Part shown: one piece after another, positions 1 through 5,103 of the stretch
Layout: every line of letters begins with the position of its first letter
How positions within the stretch are numbered: position 1 is the stretch's first letter
Assembly (NCBI GenBank): GCA_021844725.1
Contig: JAKBSX010000293.1
Coordinates: 1-5,103, forward strand
Direction of reading: 5' to 3'
From: Actinomycetes bacterium
GTDB taxonomy: Bacteria > Actinomycetota > Acidimicrobiia > Acidimicrobiales > Acidimicrobiaceae
Length of the DNA stretch: 5,103 nt
Translations under genes and position numbers: made by a program
Notes under the pieces: generated by a model
Told to the model about the DNA's origin: nothing
Seen by the model: the letters and a program-made list of their open reading frames with translations, nothing else
The model's database searches: none

Positions 1-2304
<2,304 letters not shown>

Positions 2305-2317
2305 AAATAATGTGCAT

Positions 2318-2518
2318 TCATGCTAGATTTGTCAAGCACTCGGCATAACAACTCTTGCAGTCGTCAATAGCGTCTCCAATGATCTTCTGAATACGATTGC
2401 GCGGTAAGCGACGACACAAATAGCGGGCCCGGTGGTATTTGGTTAAAGTATTAAGCGAATCTTGTGTGCTAGCTTCGAGCTGGCAAGGTAATTCCTTCTT
2501 GGGATCTCCTACCTTCTT
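2318..2518 (-). pseudogene. Possible C-terminal remnant of a small Cys-containing protein
   Basis: Between the katG stop and the membrane-protein gene, the minus strand has 66 sense codons ending in TGA at 2320-2318. The peptide looks protein-like: a lysine-rich start, a basic centre (YLCRRLPRNRIQK) and a C-terminal DDCKSCYAEC motif (C54, C57, C61), plus C12 and C35. There is no ATG or GTG in the frame. The nearest ATG (2526-2524) lies 2 bases after the membrane-protein stop but in another frame, and it stops after five codons. One missing base would join that ATG to the long frame. It could therefore be a frameshifted gene translationally coupled to its neighbour, or a chance open frame. I recognise no family. 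About 4 percent of random 66-codon stretches stay open, so the evidence is modest. Confidence 0.3.
2467..2515. terminator. Two adjacent hairpins between convergent genes
   Basis: TGCTAGC (2467-2473) pairs with GCTGGCA (2479-2485) around the loop TTCGA, giving a 7-bp stem with one G-T pair. Immediately next, AAGGTAATTCC (2485-2495) can pair with GGGAT (2501-2505) and TACCTT (2510-2515), with CTCC bulged out. On the + strand a pyrimidine-rich run (CTTTC) follows. The location between katG and the leftward membrane-protein gene suits a terminator, but there is no strong T-run. The region also overlaps the possible small coding remnant, so the role is uncertain. Confidence 0.25.
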
Positions 2519-2528
2519 TCAGTCATTG

Positions 2529-3080
2529 TTATCTGCCTGTTGACATAAATTGCTCAGAGGACTTACGTAACACGTCGTGATTGGAGCTACCATTACGGCG
2601 CAAACACCAAACGCCTGCGAACATCGAAGCAGCACTTAAGGTCACAATAGCAGCTAAGACTATTACTTGCTGAACGTCTTGAACAAAATATGGCCGGCAA
2701 GTCACACTTGCACAGAGCAAACCGTATGAATCCAAGTCAATCCATGTCAAAAATGTTGTTAGAGCTATTGATGTGAGACCTAGTGAAAGTAGCCCAGAGC
2801 CTATCAAGAATCTTTTGCTCTGATCTGGGTCTTTCTTCCTCCACCAGGAGTTGGCGCCCAAGCCGACAATTATCCCGAAAACCAGAAAATACAAAGATAG
2901 CCAATATGCTGCAGTAGCAAACCCAGAAAGTGGGTACTGGATTTCTCCAAGTCCGTTCAACTGAGTGGTCTCTACTCTGACGCCTGCAGTGACTGTTGTA
3001 AAAATGAATAAGAGAGCAGAAAGTCCGAAAATTATGACTGTGCTATTCTTCATGTCAATAAGTAGATGATGTCTGCTCAA
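2529..3080 (-). CDS. Unrecognised four-helix membrane protein
   Basis: This is a 183-residue protein with four hydrophobic segments at about residues 15-33, 55-75, 91-113 and 138-160. Charges follow the positive-inside rule: the loop between helices 2 and 3 is basic (RRKKDPDQSKR is nearly continuous there) and the tail after helix 4 begins RRNG. Both ends therefore face the cytoplasm, with two external loops. The second external loop carries C123 and C128, which could form a disulfide. The longest frame starts at a TTG (3080). An in-frame ATG at 3053 (residue 10) is an equally plausible start and still keeps helix 1 intact. GGATGAAAG lies just upstream of the TTG. I cannot assign a family or function. 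The YD-repeat gene ends 71 bases upstream in the same direction, so co-transcription is possible but unproven. The real-gene call rests on length, coherent topology and the absence of a competing frame. Confidence 0.75.
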   Translation of the reverse strand: MSRHHLLIDMKNSTVIIFGLSALLFIFTTVTAGVRVETTQLNGLGEIQYPLSGFATAAYWLSLYFLVFGIIVGLGANSWWRKKDPDQSKRFLIGSGLLSLGLTSIALTTFLTWIDLDSYGLLCASVTCRPYFVQDVQQVIVLAAIVTLSAASMFAGVWCLRRNGSSNHDVLRKSSEQFMSTGR

Positions 3081-3151
3081 TCTTTCATCCTTCTGGTTTG
3101 AACGACCGCAAACTTACCTTAATTGAGTGCGAGGATCGCTTTAAGTTTTGA
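3081..3151 (-). other. Spacer between YD-repeat gene and membrane-protein gene
   Basis: This is a 71-base gap with no open frame of note. On the minus strand an AT-rich AACTTAAAG sits about 60 bases before the TTG start of the membrane protein. It could act as a TATA-like element, but the match is weak. No T-rich terminator follows the YD-repeat gene. Confidence 0.25.
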
Positions 3152-4180
3152 CTATCCCCAGAGATGTATATTTTCCGCTAGATAGCAGCACGAAGAGTAG
3201 TAGAATGTTGTTGTTGGACTTGAATTTTGGACTGTTGCATCAAGGTACCACGTGCTACTTGAATAAGTCCAAGTGTTATCAATGTAAGAATGCGGGCCAT
3301 ATATTGATTCGGCAGTTGGTATTGCTGTCCAAGCCCAGTTTCTATAGTACGATGGATTCTGGAAATCTACGTTGAGTGTTGCATAGAAAGCGCTTTGCGC
3401 CCAAACACCGAATTGATAGAAATATGCAGTGAAGTACGGGTAATCAATGATCGTGTCAGTACCAAGATAAAGGTCGTGCGTAAAGCTTGAAGGGGGAACG
3501 TAGGAATAATACTGCATCCAATTTACTCCATCATACGAGTACAGCCAATATATGGTTGTGCTTGTTGTTTGAATCTGCAAGTATATTGGTTGACTGTTTG
3601 ACAGACCATAAATATCCAATATAAAGGCCGTGAGCTCGGTCGCAGAAGCAACCCCACATCCATAAGTTATTCCTTCACAAACCTTCCACATATCTGCTAC
3701 TACGCCATGCGTGCCATCGGGGTACAAAACATGCGCCGACCTAATTGCATAATCAATCCCATTGTGGCAACAATCATCTGATTTAAAATTCAGTGTACCT
3801 TCAAGAAAGTTACCGCTAGGAATTACTGAAGCTGAGGTTCCCGGAAAACTGATCTCGCCTTTTCCTGCTGTTGCGGTACAGTAATTGTTTGGTTGACAAC
3901 CGTTTGCAGTCATATATCCGCCAATGTACGGCCTCGAATACATTGCAGCATCAGGTGAAAGCCCTGCTTTTGGAGAACCACCAACTGTGATTATAGTTCC
4001 GTTATACAAGGTGGCGTTATATGGAACCGAAGCCGCCACCCCATCGGTGCTGTTGTAATTCATCAAAGTGGGAGGGAGTACAGCAGCATTTAGATTGGTT
4101 GCGTTTCCAGCTGATGACAGCCTGTTGTAAGAGGCGTAAGTGTAGTTTGTCGTCGTGCTACCCTCTACTTTCTGGATCAT
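3152..4180 (-). CDS. C-terminal part of YD-repeat (RHS-type) surface protein, cut off from its upstream part by a frameshift
   Basis: This frame has 342 residues from its first ATG, but that ATG is internal. The same frame reads upstream to about 4222 as WTGTIDYSYDASGNM, a canonical YD/RHS repeat. Residues 1-25 finish the repeat array (NYTYASYNRLSSAG). After that the repeats stop and an unrelated domain of about 310 residues follows. It is rich in Tyr, Trp, Thr and Ser, with eight cysteines (95, 101, 137, 138, 168, 175, 331, 332) and six N-X-S/T sequons (N12, N26, N43, N55, N60, N319). Beta-strand-like alternation and motifs such as YSYDGVNW suggest a secreted beta-sandwich, perhaps concanavalin or LamG-like; this is inference only. 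I see no DPxGL-type RHS core end and no recognisable toxin motif. The array-then-variable-tip layout matches RHS proteins, but a cell-surface adhesin is more likely than a toxin. The upstream half lies in another frame (4177 to about 4465). Confidence 0.7.
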   Translation of the reverse strand: MIQKVEGSTTTNYTYASYNRLSSAGNATNLNAAVLPPTLMNYNSTDGVAASVPYNATLYNGTIITVGGSPKAGLSPDAAMYSRPYIGGYMTANGCQPNNYCTATAGKGEISFPGTSASVIPSGNFLEGTLNFKSDDCCHNGIDYAIRSAHVLYPDGTHGVVADMWKVCEGITYGCGVASATELTAFILDIYGLSNSQPIYLQIQTTSTTIYWLYSYDGVNWMQYYSYVPPSSFTHDLYLGTDTIIDYPYFTAYFYQFGVWAQSAFYATLNVDFQNPSYYRNWAWTAIPTAESIYGPHSYIDNTWTYSSSTWYLDATVQNSSPTTTFYYSSCCYLAENIHLWG

Positions 4181-4467
4181 GTTTCCCGAGGCGTCGTACG
4201 AGTAATCGATAGTACCCGTCCACCGCTGGCAGAAGTTATCTGGTTTAGAGCGTTATAGCCATAACTCTCAGAGTCTATGTTCAACACGTTTCCCGTACCA
4301 TCGTACGTGTAGTTGAGGTCGAGCAATTTTGTCTGTCCCTCCATTGCGAGAATTCTCGTTGGCCTGTCTCTAGAATCGCACGTGTAGGTCATCTTCAATC
4401 CGTTCGAGTACGTGATGGAACTGATCTTCCCGTCAAGTGTGTACGTGAAATTGGCGAGAGTGCCAAC
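4177..4467 (-). pseudogene. YD-repeat (RHS-type) gene fragment, frameshifted and lacking its N-terminus
   Basis: This frame encodes consecutive YD repeats: FTYTLDGKISSITYSNG, then MTYTCDSRDRP, LNYTYDGTGNVLNI and YGYNALNQITSASG. It then runs into non-repeat residues and stops at 4177. The repeat continues in the next frame from about 4222, so one base appears to be missing near 4222. Restoring it gives an unbroken repeat into the downstream 342-residue frame. The frame's first possible starts are a TTG at 4398 and the ATG two codons later, but repeat-like sequence extends upstream to about 4458, so neither is the true start. Beyond about 4465 the frame stays open but the peptide (Pro/Ser/Leu-rich) no longer looks like a repeat and lies antisense to the winged-helix gene. 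The signal peptide and most of the repeat array expected for such proteins are absent. Confidence 0.7.
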
Positions 4468-4507
4468 GCGAAGCAGGCGATAAGGCCTCCTATTTCGAGT
4501 GGAAGGG

Positions 4508-4519
4508 TGGAGGCCTCCA
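4508..4519. repeat. 12-bp perfect palindrome TGGAGGCCTCCA
   Basis: TGGAGGCCTCCA equals its own reverse complement. Its core AGGCCTCC (4511-4518) also occurs at 4483-4490, a direct repeat with a 28-base period. It lies 22 bases before a GTG that may start the winged-helix gene, so it could be an operator for self-regulation if that start is right. If the protein starts further upstream, it is simply coding sequence. Confidence 0.35.
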
Positions 4520-4541
4520 GGCGAAGGAGCAGACAGAGAGA

Positions 4542-5103
4542 GTGATACTTTCCGTGTTGATCCCGCTGCAGGAAGAAGAGAGTGAAGAAAAAAGACGCAT
4601 CACCTGGTCTGAGCTCGTTCAGAGGACCGGGTTGAGCGAGCCCACTCTTTCGAAGAGACTGCACGACCTGGAATCAAGGAGACTCGTAAAAAGGATCGTC
4701 GATATGAAATCGGGAAAGTATCCCACTCCCGTCTATTATGAAGCAACGGAGGAAGCAAAAGACCCGGAACTTCACAGAACGATGTTTTTCGCAAAGGTTG
4801 CAAGTCACTCGTTTCACTTGGCGCTGCTTGAATCAGAAAAGAATCCCAAAGAGATGTTGAATGAGGCGAGCAGGAGCCTAGCTTCCTCTATCCTGTTCAT
4901 TCTTTTCAAAGACATGGAAAAACTGCTTGCAACCGGAAGCAGACCGTTCCCAGATCAAGCTACGAGATCGATGCTTCGAGAATTTGACTATTCTTTCGTG
5001 GAGAAGGCGCTCGCTATGTACCTCCTTCACTTCGTCAGAGAAGTCGATCTGCCAAAGCCTCGGAAGAAGAAATTCAAAGAGTTAGTGGAGACTTTTCAGA
5101 GCC
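4542..5103 (+). CDS. Winged-helix DNA-binding protein, 3' end beyond the window, 5' end doubtful
   Basis: An open + frame runs from 4449 (after TGA at 4446-4448) to the window edge without a stop. Counting from the GTG at 4542 gives 187 residues. A winged helix-turn-helix is clear: helix 2 TWSELVQRTG (21-30), recognition helix SEPTLSKRLHDLESRRLV (32-49), then a basic wing ending in YPTPVYYEAT (about 50-69). The type resembles archaeal MarR/ArsR-like regulators. Residues 80-187 are helical with no known ligand motif, and a lysine cluster PKPRKKKFK sits near 171-179. The start is a problem: there is no ATG in the frame before the HTH, and the residues upstream of the GTG (LQAKEQTERVILSVL) look like the true first helix. 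GTG 4542 is the first usable codon but has no well-spaced Shine-Dalgarno site. The original 5' end has probably been lost where the frame meets the YD-repeat fragment. It probably acts as a transcriptional regulator, with unknown target. Confidence 0.7.
   Translation, partial: MILSVLIPLQEEESEEKRRITWSELVQRTGLSEPTLSKRLHDLESRRLVKRIVDMKSGKYPTPVYYEATEEAKDPELHRTMFFAKVASHSFHLALLESEKNPKEMLNEASRSLASSILFILFKDMEKLLATGSRPFPDQATRSMLREFDYSFVEKALAMYLLHFVREVDLPKPRKKKFKELVETFQS

Noticed and set aside
2305..2528. A tRNA or structured RNA gene in the katG downstream gap
   Set aside because: The hairpin at 2467-2485 has a TTCGA loop reminiscent of a T-arm. However, no acceptor stem, anticodon arm or GGTTCGAATCC-type T-loop could be assembled around it.
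3148..3375. 75-codon plus-strand open frame
   Set aside because: It is antisense to the YD-repeat protein's C-terminal domain, which has the more coherent protein. It has no ribosome-binding site or familiar motif.
4177..4230. Programmed -1 ribosomal frameshift in the YD-repeat gene
   Set aside because: The direction fits, but the bases where the frames exchange (GCC AGC GGT GGA CGG) do not form a slippery X XXY YYZ heptamer. A lost base or sequencing error is simpler.
3152..4467. Polymorphic RHS toxin with an immunity gene
   Set aside because: No RHS core end motif, pre-toxin motif or nuclease/deaminase signature is visible. The next gene downstream is a four-helix membrane protein with nothing that marks it as an immunity protein. 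The idea cannot be supported from the sequence.
4395..4803. Two overlapping minus-strand open frames of 89 and 67 codons
   Set aside because: Both lie mainly opposite the winged-helix gene, whose + frame has a clear helix-turn-helix. Their peptides are low-complexity Leu/Ser/Arg sequence.

Overview
The window holds one intact, well-recognised gene (katG, catalase-peroxidase, + strand) followed by a small-gene and surface-protein region that shows several signs of breakage. The organism cannot be fixed from the sequence. A GGTG ribosome-binding motif before katG, YD (RHS-type) repeats joined to an aromatic, cysteine-bearing C-terminal domain with several N-glycosylation sequons, and an archaeal-looking winged-helix protein together lean towards an archaeon of moderate GC (perhaps Nitrososphaerota or Thermoplasmatota). 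This is an inference, and a bacterium is not excluded.

Layout: 1-138 is a non-coding katG leader. 139-2304 (+) is full-length KatG with every haem-pocket and Trp-Tyr-Met adduct residue present. 2305-2528 separates katG from a convergent gene. On the minus strand it carries a 66-codon open frame without a start codon that reads like the C-terminus of a small Cys-containing protein, and it can also form two adjacent hairpins. 2529-3080 (-) is an unrecognised four-helix membrane protein. 3152 to about 4465 (-) is the C-terminal part of a YD-repeat secreted or surface protein. It is split by a one-base frameshift near 4222 and truncated at its N-terminal side. From about 4449 to the right edge, the + strand encodes a winged-helix DNA-binding protein that lacks a convincing start codon and runs out of the window.

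The most notable point is the boundary at about 4449-4475. A YD-repeat gene reading left and a winged-helix gene reading right both lose their 5' ends there, with no intergenic space. This suggests a rearrangement that joined two broken genes head to head, or a chimeric assembly join. With the frameshift and the start-less 66-codon frame, the right half looks like a decaying or rearranged accessory region, whereas katG on the left is a working oxidative-stress gene. No metabolic link between katG and the other genes is visible. I found no CRISPR array, tRNA, rRNA or insertion sequence.
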